Below, one piece after another: positions 29,201 to 35,905 of a DNA stretch of 64,000 nucleotides. A program made the position numbers and the translations under genes. The stretch comes from CAYRYU01 sp964428355 (GTDB taxonomy: Bacteria > Muiribacteriota > Ozemobacteria > Ozemobacterales > Ozemobacteraceae). Position 1 is the stretch's first letter. Every line of letters begins with the position of its first letter. Where the stretch lies: positions 62,001 to 126,000 of the forward strand of contig CAYRYU010000005.1 of the NCBI GenBank assembly GCA_964428355.1, written 5' to 3'. The notes beneath the pieces were generated by a model. The model saw nothing but the letters and a program-made list of their open reading frames with translations, had not been told where the DNA came from and ran no database searches.

Positions 29201-31680
29201 ATATAGAGCGTTCCCGTGGCTGGAAAATCGGCGTCGACAGGAAGGAACGAAAGGAAATTAGAATCCGTGGAAAGCGAAACCGACGAGATTACCGAGGGGG
29301 AGGTCTGGGAAGCCATCGTGGTGAACGTAGTCGTATAGGTTCCAGCCGCATCGTAGAAAGGGTTTCCGAAGAGGTCGAGAACCTTGGGCCCTATCTCCAC
29401 TGAATAATTCGCGCTGGGAATGAGATACCCGATCGGGGGAATGTCCCCGGGATCTATCGTCACGCGGTTCCCGGCAACTGAAACGGAGAAGGTGGCGAGT
29501 ATCCCCCCCCTCAGCAAGCGAATGTTCGAGCTCGTTACACTCGATCCATCGAGCGGTTCGGTAAAATCGAGCAGTACTTTCCGATCGATCAAAACCCCGG
29601 TTTCGGCAACGGTTGGTGAATGGCTGGCGATCACGGGAAAGGTCACGAGGACCGTCAGAGAGGCCGTGGGGGAAGCGGTAACGAAAACGAGGGTGTTTGT
29701 CGCGGGCGGACCGGCGGCAAGGGCATTCGTCCTCATCCCGTGGAAGGTCGTGGTCGCGGCGAGAGTCTGCGTGAAGGGAAGGCTGGCCACGAACGCACCG
29801 TTAAGGAAGTAGCTGATGGTCGCCAGGTCGATCGTGTTGGGCGCAGGATCGATTGCCTCCAATCGGAAGTAGAGGTTCGATATCCCGGGGATCTCATCCC
29901 CGGCTTGAACTTCCACCGAGCGAGCGGCATCGGAGAACCCCTTCAAGCCTACGACCTCGCTTGCCACGACTCCGGATTGGGATTTTTGGGTCGTGAAGGT
30001 GAAGGTTGCTGCGGACCACATCTGGCTTCCAAGGTAGTTCAGGACATTCGAGGCGATGCTGACGGAGTAGTTGGATGCGAAATCGAGGTCCTGGTCGACC
30101 TGAAGCTCAACTTCTGTCCCGCTCGTCGAGAAAACCGAAATCGGGATCGGGTTCAACCCCGAGTCGAACAACCTGATCGCCCGTGTTGCCTCGTCCCCGA
30201 CCCAGGTGGTAAAGGAGGCTTCCATCATGTTCCTGTCGAAAACCAGGGTGATTCTGTTTCCTGCGCTTGCGAGCACCCCATCGGCATTTTCGAGTGAAAC
30301 AGTTTTCCCGTTAGCGTTTGCCGCGAAAACGGAGCAACTCCCCGTCGCCATTTCCGGGAAAAAGGTTGTCACTTCAACTTTGGAACTCAGTAGCGGAGGA
30401 CCTTCGATGTGGAGATACTGGCTCCCCTTGTCCCATGAAAACTTCTGGGGAAACCTGAGCAGTCTCCTCCAGAACCAGAACCGGGTGGCGGTAACTCCAC
30501 TCAGGATGCATCCGGCGTAATCCTCATCGGCTTCCGAAAAGGAGAACAGGGTGGGACAGCTGGCGATGAAATCCGTTTTGTTGCTCACTGGGCCGGTTTT
30601 GATGAAGAAGTCCTGGACATAGGTCGAGGAAAGATTGTTCATCAGGCTGGTTTCGAAGTTCGGAAAGCACGCGACCTCATGCCCGAGGTTCTGAGTTACG
30701 CCCAGGTCGTCCGCGAGACTGAAAGTCCAGGCCGAGCCCGCCCACACCCCACGCCTGAGGTAATCATGGTTGTCCGCCAGCCGGTACAGAAGGAAAACCT
30801 TTCCTGTCCTCGGATTCTGCGCAAGGGAGAAGCTGGGCCGAGACCATGCCCCGACCGTGATGTTGTCCGAATCGACGGTCGTATAATCATCTTGCGGGAA
30901 GGTCACCAGGGTAATGTCGTTCGGAGAAGCAATGTACCCGAAAGCGATTCCGATTGCCTGGGTCCCCCCGTCCTTCAGATAGGTCCCCGAAACCCCTGTG
31001 GTGTTGTTCACCGCGGCAAAAGGGAAGGGATACTGGACGGCAGCGAAGGTTTCATCGGCAAGGTTCAACGCGCGGCCATAGAGAATATTCGTGTTCACCC
31101 AAAAGAGGTGGCATTTGGTCCCCGTTAATACCATTGCGTGAGGTGCTCCGGCGGAGACGGTCCCGACATATTTCGGGTACCCGGCCCGGGGAGTCGCGAA
31201 AAGATTGGCAGACGTATCGTATGCCATCAGCCATAGCTTGCTTGTGGCATCCAGGTAGGACAGAAGGAAAGCCCCTTTGGGAAGGCCAGTGGGAAGATTG
31301 TCGGTAAAAGTCTGTCGCATCTGGATCGAGTTCAAAGTCTGGGATGCCCAGCTGGAAATCGGGCCCTGCCAGGTGTTGGTGGCGTATGAAACCTCCCAGG
31401 CAGGGTACGCACCCGAAAACAGAGGTACATTGCTGAAGGTTGCGGGGGAACCCGATGCGTTGAAACAAACCTGGTCCGGGAATACCTGACGGTTGATGTA
31501 GTCCCCTTGTGAGAAGGGAAAAGAAGCAATGAATGAATCTGTAGAAATGTGATTATAGGATCTGGGCTGGGAGGCCAGCGCGAGAGGGGAAAATTTTCCC
31601 ATCGAAAAAATGAAAGCTAGGGAAAAAATACCCACCCACCAGAATCCGACCTTCCGGTTGCTCCTGGAAAACCGCTTCAA
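20266..31680 (-). CDS. Giant secreted Ig-like repeat surface protein (3804 residues)
   Basis: A signal peptide at residues 1-37 (WWVGIFSLAFIFSMGKF) is followed by a ~450-residue N-terminal region with short beta-rich repeats, possibly a propeller. Then come about 14-15 copies of an Ig-like unit of SbsA/Big_5 type (DPASGTTGVLIDR...VVLTFTK) alternating with a second beta domain (ETASNSGIFQG, ATGTIWVRMTGSDAQ). The last ~90 residues resemble a FlgD-type Ig domain (GSNVFAWRLPRKLANGVYFYTLE). The start appears to be TTG 31680. No LPXTG, SLH or obvious autotransporter barrel is seen. It is probably an adhesin or a long surface fibre. The frame stays open over 11.4 kb with no break. Confidence 0.88.
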   Translation of the reverse strand: MKRFSRSNRKVGFWWVGIFSLAFIFSMGKFSPLALASQPRSYNHISTDSFIASFPFSQGDYINRQVFPDQVCFNASGSPATFSNVPLFSGAYPAWEVSYATNTWQGPISSWASQTLNSIQMRQTFTDNLPTGLPKGAFLLSYLDATSKLWLMAYDTSANLFATPRAGYPKYVGTVSAGAPHAMVLTGTKCHLFWVNTNILYGRALNLADETFAAVQYPFPFAAVNNTTGVSGTYLKDGGTQAIGIAFGYIASPNDITLVTFPQDDYTTVDSDNITVGAWSRPSFSLAQNPRTGKVFLLYRLADNHDYLRRGVWAGSAWTFSLADDLGVTQNLGHEVACFPNFETSLMNNLSSTYVQDFFIKTGPVSNKTDFIASCPTLFSFSEADEDYAGCILSGVTATRFWFWRRLLRFPQKFSWDKGSQYLHIEGPPLLSSKVEVTTFFPEMATGSCSVFAANANGKTVSLENADGVLASAGNRITLVFDRNMMEASFTTWVGDEATRAIRLFDSGLNPIPISVFSTSGTEVELQVDQDLDFASNYSVSIASNVLNYLGSQMWSAATFTFTTQKSQSGVVASEVVGLKGFSDAARSVEVQAGDEIPGISNLYFRLEAIDPAPNTIDLATISYFLNGAFVASLPFTQTLAATTTFHGMRTNALAAGPPATNTLVFVTASPTASLTVLVTFPVIASHSPTVAETGVLIDRKVLLDFTEPLDGSSVTSSNIRLLRGGILATFSVSVAGNRVTIDPGDIPPIGYLIPSANYSVEIGPKVLDLFGNPFYDAAGTYTTTFTTMASQTSPSVISSVSLSTDSNFLSFLPVDADFPATGTLYIRMIGADAQALTQDATVASLSNGMFRGLVETASSSGVFEGFASFAGLPTDFRLIVQSTVSPQASRSVLITYPKLSIMDPASGTTGVLIDREVVLTFTKNLQGSTVTKQNIRLFRNGNPASYAISLSGNDVTLDPDDIPGSGYMVPESVYRVEVGPELRDTVGNPFYNVPATFSATFTTQASRTAPLSIASVTLFSDAGFSLPIAKDSDFPATGTIWVRMTGSDAQSLTMDSTIASLSNSTSFTLMETASNSGIFQGPVAFAGLPTDFRLTIQSVVSPTASNSVLVTYPKLSVQDPASGTTGVLIDRNVVLTFTKNLNASTITKQNVRLFRNGAAASFSLSLANDTVTIYPDDIPVSGHMFPGTVYRVEVGPEVRDLLGNPFHNVPATYSATFTTQASQTPPLTVASITMFADPAFSVPILKDADSAATGTIWVRLTGSDAQPLTLDSTVASLSNSTFVTFQETASSSGIFQGPVTYAGLPSDFRLTIQSLVSPSASNSILVFYPKLTDQDPASGATGVLIDRSVVLTFSKALKGATVTKQNIRLFRDALPASYSLIFWGDKVTIDPDDIPGSGNMAPDTTYRVEIGPEVRDPLENPFFNVPATYSATFKTQSSQTTPLSIASVTLFADSGFTFPLAHDADFPATGTVWVRFTGSDSQPLTLDSTVASVSNSTFVTFSETASNSGIFQGPVSFAGLPHGFRLTIQSTVSPWASNSVTVNYPELFSLDPASGSTGISIDRNLVLTFTKSLKASSVTTQNVRLFRGGIPSSFSVSLSGNKVTIDPDDIPVSGHMSPDTVYRVEVGPELRDLLDNPFYNVPATFSATFETQASQTIPLSIASVTLFADPGYSVQLARDSDFAATGTIWIRMVGSDAQPLTRDSTLASVSNSTFVSLVETASSTGVFLGSVSFAGLPSDFRLTIQSSVTPSASNSVMITYPKLVSQDPASGTVGVMIDRKIILTFDKNLKASTVTKENVRLSRSGSPASFSVSLSGKTVTIDPDEIPGSGFLFPQLTYFVEIGPQVRDTLDNPFFNVPATYSGSFTTQASRTPPLSIASVSLFADASFTVLLSNDQDYPATGTVFIRLSGTDGASLTRDVAVASLSTGWTVDCLETASSSGVFQGSSSFAGLSDRFRFVAQSLETLSASASLLVTWPHLAPVNPASGAANVPVGTSITIQADERIDPSSLSATSARLLLGGATVPTSISLDGTRKILTITPASPLVSEGNYAVSVAGLVDEVGNPMVGPLEYSFFAEDIIPPTLVGFFPPDGTSALTIDQQPIFTFSEPMWPPSFTPGSFQFRRNGVPASFALFFSGSTVKIDPDDTPEGLLVTDAPYTVAFGPGIKDDSGNPFSNLPATFTLHFSTQASSTQPTTVDSLALYRDALFLVPFLPDESIRDDSWVFIKLTGTDGATQTRDVVPVGLKQSWNGSSIVQAYETASNSGGYFYGMVNLGTFSIHGFPAPLPSTAHGELGFSWSGNPARAATLSIDFPQWIPGTTFLDTLSGPGPASGATGVRLDSAITIRFDYPLDPATVSSSSVRLLRGGTDVQATLSLETGNMGLLVKPDSQLSPDEDYLVFLPFSSSGLKGGTGNPIFREVGFKFHTQPAWTPPSSVAAIRQFRDSSYSPFSQIDPGSDYKATGTVFLEAIGSDASGLTIDRTQVDVSIGSVTSLLETGPGTGVFRGSFSFAGLADRTLLRFRSAQNPVASTGLFITFPGLAPTQPASGSAGNSIMTLVQVTSDEALDPATVNPLSVRMTQVATSVPCLVDYGAASYSITLRPVFPLDFGLTYNVRIDGVTDRSGNPPPGPLEFQFTTQTTTVPPDSIHDLSVFSDPGRTVPVPQGALVLPGQMLYVQITADDLSSSTYDATLIEVFSKSATTTMSLVESSPSSGLFMGAVEVFDEGNTDFTIRSIRDRTFFRSFLIPEFPIVVGFFPASGTTDLQLDTVFHVQTNKPVSSASLDATSLRLADKLGFVPSTLGLPGPKDITVQGSLATDSEVFIEVNGNLKDADGLSFAKTLARFSTRAPNYTSFEIFRDSGLTVPVPDNSELPPGITLWTKLSGTDLRIQGGETLLGSWSDGSATFSFLLSENHPGEFIGNLTVPDKPGGNLAVAPEVAPHMVRNFKISQDFGVLSVHPASGAIGVPADVWPFWEFTHPVDSSFLVSPSTVFTIRRVGNPVPLGTTLLWTSDHKQLTLKPDFLLDLLGNYEIRVASEVADTLGRVLGTPFVTRFQVQAPPPPPSVVHRIWNFRDSTWSATSTFVPPDGTLFLEVVADDPSFSTVDSTRLWINSTDGSIRGVQLYLVETSANSGIFRASLPYNASSGATIEIISQGDPPKNLGLTVRPRPVLLSMNPASGSVGLHLDRDIELGFDNLLEEASLASGIRVLGPNGAELSLSRILKPDGRTVLISPVDGWSQGTNHSVELSRSLFDSNGISIAPTGTRFGTRGIGTVTLELYTGIAPRAGQSVSRTGEVVPGSVIILATATDLFGTRPETRLVRFTAAGWTDTKILNEVATSPGLFSGSSTIGLARGVQAAAVLEFGGKPALSFRVAPLPTLLGTNPSDGETGVPETAAIVASFSRPMARPSTAPGLTVISASETIATDLVPGPNPALTFTWIPRRYLPPGILLRAEFPAMTDDLGQPLHPGPIAFTGLGSQGITLFADPAFQVPIDSPILYNSFAYVESVASGPVSAGYSEAYILSSGSREVRLVPLGPAAQGSRRFRGKMVFEGNSEGTSVPLVPGEPVVFTSPRLNKDRKAYHFKAKDDSPPSRIIGINLFLEEHFQRRVEGDLNQDRLFIEVEGEDSNWLNADRTGVRIISDADPGGFDLALTESGVHSGKFQGSLKLQQGSTEPLQAIISIRPNDVLTVTSLVDPSVFAKVRYVPENRMDQVGVWPSPVRGEQLFFGFFLTFPGEVELTIHDSAGDEVDNQTIFGKAGSNVFAWRLPRKLANGVYFYTLEMQLETSGKGARKKRGKFAVLR
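25900..29600 (-). repeat. Six tandem ~645 bp coding repeats within the giant surface-protein gene
   Basis: Comparing the recurring Asp-Asp-Ile-Pro codon block (near 26200, 26849, 27494, 28139, 28787 and 29437) shows a period of 645-650 bp, or 215-216 residues. These copies are much more alike than the eight or nine diverged copies on either side, which fits recent duplication and recombination. Confidence 0.85.
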
Positions 31681-31727
31681 ATCAAGTTCCCGCTTTCCCC
31701 GCCAAGGATCCCATACAGGTACGCGAA

Positions 31728-31756
31728 TTGCGTAGATTTCCTCGGGGCCTGATAAT
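31728..31756 (+). promoter_or_regulatory. Possible promoter of the lipoprotein gene
   Basis: TTGCGT (31728-31733), a 17 bp spacer and GATAAT (31751-31756), followed by GGAGGGAAGG and the ATG at 31779. Confidence 0.45.
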
Positions 31757-31778
31757 GTCGCAGCATGGAGGGAAGGAT

Positions 31779-33182
31779 ATGGAATCGAAAATTACCCGGA
31801 ATCTGATGCTGGTCTTGCTTATCGCTCTTCCGATGGTTTCGGGCTGCTTTGGGGTGAAGGGCACCAACCCCGTCGCTGACACTTCCCTCAGCGAAGCTAC
31901 CTCCAATTCCCTCGTTCAAACCGCATCTGGCACCCTTTCCACAGTATCCACCGGAGCTGCCCGTTACATCCCGACAACCTGCTCCAAGAAATTCAGCTTT
32001 GCTCCTCCCCCCAACCGCATAGCCCATTGTCTCAAGCAGAACTGCTCAACGAACCCCGGGAAACTCAGGCTCAAGTTCCTTTCCCTTACCAAGGCCGACC
32101 ATATTCTTATAACCTTTGAAAACCTAAAGGTCAAGCCGGAAGGCGGATCCACGCTCAGGTATTCGGTCCCCTCCACCGAGATCGATCTCCTCGAAGCCGC
32201 CGATGTTTCTCAGCTGCTCGCGGACCTTTCATTGCCCGCCGGCCGCTACAACTACTTCGAGATATCGATCAAGAAGGCCTCGGTCGTCCTCGATGGAAAG
32301 ACCTATCCTCTCTTCATTCCCAGCAGACGTATCTTCTTCCTCGGAAAGTTCGAGATCAAAGACGGTTTCTATACCGAGCTGACCCTCAAGTTCTCCTCCC
32401 GCGTCATCAGATTTGGGAAGTTCTTCTTCAAGCTGTTCCCCGTGGTGAAGATTTCTTCGACCCTTGTTCCGATCGCAACGCAGGAAACGGATGGAGACAT
32501 TTCGGGAATCGTTCTCGATTACGTAACCAAGAGCCCGATCACAGGCGTGACGGCGACCCTGTCCGGCGGGGCCTCCGATCTCACCGCAGTCTCCAATGGG
32601 GAGGGAAAATTCGAATTCCTGGATGTCCCGGCCGGAGAATACTCGCTCAGACTCAATCACGCAGACTATCTCGACAAGGCCTTTACAGCCCAGGTCATCG
32701 CAGGGCAGATTACCCAGGTCGATTCTGAAATGAACCCCGCGGTCATCAAGAGCACTTATGGGAACACCGGTTGGTTCTCGGAAAACTTTCCTCTCTCCGA
32801 CGTCCTCGGGTTGTATGGTGAGTGCTCGATGGAAACTCCCGTCACGATAGACTTCGTGAGCCTCGCCTTCGTGAAAGCCGAAGTCTCCTTCTTCGCGGAA
32901 TTCAAATATGATGGAATGTCCACAATGAAAGCCTTCCTCAGCTCTCAGCAACAGGTCCAGGTCATCAACAACCTTGGCGGCTGGTGGGTCGGCAACAACG
33001 CCAACCTTGGCCTCTCTCTTGGCGACCTCTTCCTGCCCTCCAATCCCGGCACCCAATACACCGTGGATGTCACCGAATACATCCGGAACAACCCCAGCGC
33101 AGCCTACTATTTCGCTGCCATGAACACCGGAATCGCCGATATCAGGGTTACCAACATCCAATTGTCGATCTCCTATCGGTAA
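31779..33182 (+). CDS. Lipoprotein with DUF4382-like and carboxypeptidase-regulatory-like domains
   Basis: A 467-residue lipoprotein: a signal peptide with the lipobox MVSGC (lipidated C23). Residues ~95-230 resemble a DUF4382 domain (LKFLSLTKADHILITFENLKVKPEGG, shown only in part, then LPAGRYNYFEISI). Residues ~245-320 are a carboxypeptidase-regulatory-like beta-sandwich (DISGIVLDYVTKSPITGVTA). A C-terminal beta domain (~325-467) has the DVTEYIRNNPSA motif seen in disaggregatase-type carbohydrate-binding folds. The ATG follows GGAGGG; an upstream in-frame extension has no ribosome binding site. It is divergent from the giant surface protein and could be an anchor or cofactor for it. Confidence 0.8.
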   Translation: MESKITRNLMLVLLIALPMVSGCFGVKGTNPVADTSLSEATSNSLVQTASGTLSTVSTGAARYIPTTCSKKFSFAPPPNRIAHCLKQNCSTNPGKLRLKFLSLTKADHILITFENLKVKPEGGSTLRYSVPSTEIDLLEAADVSQLLADLSLPAGRYNYFEISIKKASVVLDGKTYPLFIPSRRIFFLGKFEIKDGFYTELTLKFSSRVIRFGKFFFKLFPVVKISSTLVPIATQETDGDISGIVLDYVTKSPITGVTATLSGGASDLTAVSNGEGKFEFLDVPAGEYSLRLNHADYLDKAFTAQVIAGQITQVDSEMNPAVIKSTYGNTGWFSENFPLSDVLGLYGECSMETPVTIDFVSLAFVKAEVSFFAEFKYDGMSTMKAFLSSQQQVQVINNLGGWWVGNNANLGLSLGDLFLPSNPGTQYTVDVTEYIRNNPSAAYYFAAMNTGIADIRVTNIQLSISYR

Positions 33183-33230
33183 TCTTTTCAGTCAGCAAGC
33201 ACAAAGGTCCATAACATCCCAATTGCTTTC

Positions 33231-33260
33231 CCCCGGCTCTCGCCGGGGATTTTTCTTTTT
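33231..33260 (+). terminator. Strong intrinsic terminator after the lipoprotein gene
   Basis: A 7 bp GC stem (33231-33237 with 33242-33248), a four-base loop, then ATTTTTCTTTTT on the plus strand. The rest of the 200 bp gap up to mraY holds a weaker CCCTCA/TGAGGG hairpin (33329-33347) that could end the dcw transcript on the minus strand. Confidence 0.85.
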
Positions 33261-33384
33261 GGGGAACTTGAAATCCAATCAGGGAATTACTCCCCAGGGG
33301 GAAACAAGGACGAGACTCCCTGAAAACACCCTCAATATGAATGAGGGCACTTCTGCCCTCCTGCCGGTTTCCGAAAGGGGGGAT

Positions 33385-34578
33385 TTACCGCCAGACAAGG
33401 CCGGAGGCGAAACAGGCCAAACCGGTCAACGCGAGAAAAAGGCCGATGACCCAGAACCGGATCACCACCTTCTCCTCGGCCCATCCGGCCAACTCGAAAT
33501 GGTGGTGGATCGGGGTCATGCGGAAGATCCTCTTTCCATGCGTCCATTTGAAATAGCTCACCTGCATGATCACGGAAACGGCCTCTGCGACGAAAACCCC
33601 GCCCACGATGACCAGGAAGAATTCCGTGCGGGTGGCTGCCGCGATCGCGCCGATGGTCCCCCCCATAGCCAGGGATCCGGTGTCTCCCATGAAAACCTCG
33701 GCGGGGTGGGAATTGTACCAGAGAAACCCGAGGCAGGCCCCGAAGAGCGCCCCACAAACCACTGCGAGTTCTCCAACTCCAGGAATGTACAGGACCCCGA
33801 GGTGGCGCGCGAAAACCTGGTGCCCACAGATGTACGAAAAGAGAAGGAACGGAATGATCGACATCGCGGTACAGCCGCTCGCAAGCCCGTCAAGACCGTC
33901 GGTCAGGTTGACCGCGTTGGAAGTGCAAAGCATTACGAAGACCACGAACGGAACATAGAGCATTCCAAGGTCATGGGTACCGAAAAACGGGAGCTGGATA
34001 ACGGAGGATGAGAGAACCCTGGTTTCCTGCCCGAAATCCTGTGGAAAAGTGATCCCCATCTGCATTTCCGGCAGATAACGGAGTGGAAGGGCCACGAGAA
34101 GGCCAACCAGAGCCTGGCCCAAAAGTTTCTGGCGGGGAGTCAGGCCCAGTGACCGGGCTTTGATCACTTTCGTCAGGTCGTCCAGCATCCCGATGAAGCC
34201 CATTCCTATCGTGGAGATGATCGCGATGATGACGAAGCCGTTCCATTTCCCCCAGAAAGCCGAAGCAATCAGCATTGAAAGGAGGATGATCGCTCCCCCC
34301 ATAGTGGGAATTCCTGCCTTTTTCTTGTGCTCCTGGACCCCCTCCTCGCGGATCGTTTGCCCGATCTGCCTCTCGTGGAGTTTGGAAATGACCCGTGGAC
34401 CGATGAGAAGGGCGATCACGAAAGAGGTGACGACGGAAAATATAACCCTTAGCGAGATTGCACCGAAAAGACTGCTGAACGTAGGATTACCCCCGAATCT
34501 TTCTGGTCGAAAATCAATGGAGATGGATGGGAACCGTCGGCCAGAGTTGCTTGACGATCTCCTCGAAATGCATTCCAC
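33385..34578 (-). CDS. mraY: Phospho-N-acetylmuramoyl-pentapeptide transferase MraY
   Basis: MraY transfers phospho-MurNAc-pentapeptide to undecaprenyl phosphate in the inner membrane to give lipid I. It is a polytopic protein with the catalytic blocks GMLDDLTK, NAVNLTDGLDGLA, FMGDTGSLAMGG and MTPIHHHFELAGW. The 397-residue length from ATG 34578 includes about 25 N-terminal residues that overlap the murF end by 65 bases and look unlike MraY. The conserved protein begins near residue 35 (LFGAISLRVIF). No ATG, GTG or TTG lies in between, so the true start is uncertain. It is the last gene of the local dcw block. Confidence 0.93.
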   Translation of the reverse strand: MECISRRSSSNSGRRFPSISIDFRPERFGGNPTFSSLFGAISLRVIFSVVTSFVIALLIGPRVISKLHERQIGQTIREEGVQEHKKKAGIPTMGGAIILLSMLIASAFWGKWNGFVIIAIISTIGMGFIGMLDDLTKVIKARSLGLTPRQKLLGQALVGLLVALPLRYLPEMQMGITFPQDFGQETRVLSSSVIQLPFFGTHDLGMLYVPFVVFVMLCTSNAVNLTDGLDGLASGCTAMSIIPFLLFSYICGHQVFARHLGVLYIPGVGELAVVCGALFGACLGFLWYNSHPAEVFMGDTGSLAMGGTIGAIAAATRTEFFLVIVGGVFVAEAVSVIMQVSYFKWTHGKRIFRMTPIHHHFELAGWAEEKVVIRFWVIGLFLALTGLACFASGLVWR

Positions 34579-35905
34579 GGCTTGCTTTCATCAGAACGGT
34601 ATCCCCTTCGAGAAGAAGGTTGTGAAGGAGATCGGCTGCTTCCGGATTCCGGGAACATGAGAAAACCCTGTCGGGAGCCATCCCGGCCTGGAGAGCCGAT
34701 TGGGCAATACTCTGGGCATGATCACCGACGACAACGAGAACGTCCAGTTTTGCGGCCGCGACCTCCTCGCCCAACCGGCGGTGGAGTTCCTCGGATTCCC
34801 CGCCCAACTCCTTCATGTCCCCAAGAACTGCGACCCTTCGTCCTTTGCAGACACCCAGGAACCGGACAGCCTCCCTCATGGAAGCCGGATTGGCGTTGTA
34901 GCAATCCAGGATCACCCGTTTTCCCTCGGTCTTCACCGATTCCATCCGCGCCTGAACCGGCTGGAAGGACCCAAGGGCCTCGATCCCCTCCTCGACCGGC
35001 TTCCCCTGCGCAACCCACATTCCGAGACAAGCCAGGGCGTTCACGGCATTGTGGCTTCCCAGGAGCCGAAGGCGAAGCGGGATCCTCTTGTCCCGAAACA
35101 CCACAGTCAGATCGGTCGAATCAGGCGAGACGGCAAGGTCCGTCCCTCTGACATCAGCGTCCGCGGCAAGGCCGAAAGACAGTACCCGGGCCTTGGTCTT
35201 GCTCTTGATGAGAGTCAGGAAGGGACTGTCCGCGGGAATCACCGCCACGCCATCGGGAGCGAGACCTTCGAGAATCTCGGCTTTCGCGGTAGCTATATTT
35301 TCAAGGCTTCCGAGCATACCGATGTGAGCGGGGCCAACGTTGGTGATGACAGCTGCGTGGGGTCGGGCCAGAGTGGCAAGCAGACGGATTTCCCCGGCAT
35401 GGTTCATTCCCATCTCGATTATCGCGGTCTCGGTTTCGGGAGGGATCCCAATCATTCCAAGAGGAAGCCCGATGTGATTGTTGAAGTTCCCGCTGGTGGC
35501 CCAGGTTCGGGAGGTCCGTCCGAAAGCGTGGCTGAGCATTTCCTTGGTCGTCGTCTTCCCGTTGCTCCCCGTTACTCCGAGGAATGTCGCACGTAGCCGG
35601 CTTCGATGAAACCGGGCCAGGTCGTGGAGTGCCTGCAGTGTGTCGTCCACCACGATGCAGGGCGGTGATTCGGCCGATCTCTTCTCGGGGGGAAGCCGCG
35701 AGGCGATGAGAAGAGAGGCCCCGGCATCAATCGCCTGAGGCATGAAATCGTTCCCATCAAGGCGGTCCCCCTTGATCGCGAGGTAGACATTCCCCGGGGA
35801 AAGGGTTCGGGTATCTATTGAGAAGCCCGAAAGCGGCTTCTCGGCTCCCCTGACGAGGTGACCCTTGACGATCGCCAGGATTTCATTGGTGGTCCATTCA
35901 GGCAT
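34514..35905 (-). CDS. murF: UDP-MurNAc-tripeptide D-alanyl-D-alanine ligase MurF
   Basis: A 463-residue cytosolic Mur ligase that adds D-Ala-D-Ala to the UDP-MurNAc-tripeptide. It has the N-terminal substrate domain (SIDTRTLSPGNVYLAIKG), the ATP P-loop GVTGSNGKTTTKE, EMGMNHAGEI, and the C-terminal domain block CYNANPASMREA followed by VLGDMKELG. The ATG at 35905 overlaps the murE stop by eight bases, and its own 3' end overlaps mraY. Confidence 0.95.
   Translation of the reverse strand: MPEWTTNEILAIVKGHLVRGAEKPLSGFSIDTRTLSPGNVYLAIKGDRLDGNDFMPQAIDAGASLLIASRLPPEKRSAESPPCIVVDDTLQALHDLARFHRSRLRATFLGVTGSNGKTTTKEMLSHAFGRTSRTWATSGNFNNHIGLPLGMIGIPPETETAIIEMGMNHAGEIRLLATLARPHAAVITNVGPAHIGMLGSLENIATAKAEILEGLAPDGVAVIPADSPFLTLIKSKTKARVLSFGLAADADVRGTDLAVSPDSTDLTVVFRDKRIPLRLRLLGSHNAVNALACLGMWVAQGKPVEEGIEALGSFQPVQARMESVKTEGKRVILDCYNANPASMREAVRFLGVCKGRRVAVLGDMKELGGESEELHRRLGEEVAAAKLDVLVVVGDHAQSIAQSALQAGMAPDRVFSCSRNPEAADLLHNLLLEGDTVLMKASRGMHFEEIVKQLWPTVPIHLH

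Noticed and set aside
25900..29600. The repeated blocks in the giant gene as insertion sequences
   Set aside because: They are in-frame protein modules of 215 residues without transposase, terminal inverted repeats or target duplications.
31728..31778. An upstream ATG extension of the lipoprotein
   Set aside because: It would put 17 residues before a complete lipoprotein signal peptide and overlaps the likely promoter. GGAGGG fits ATG 31779.
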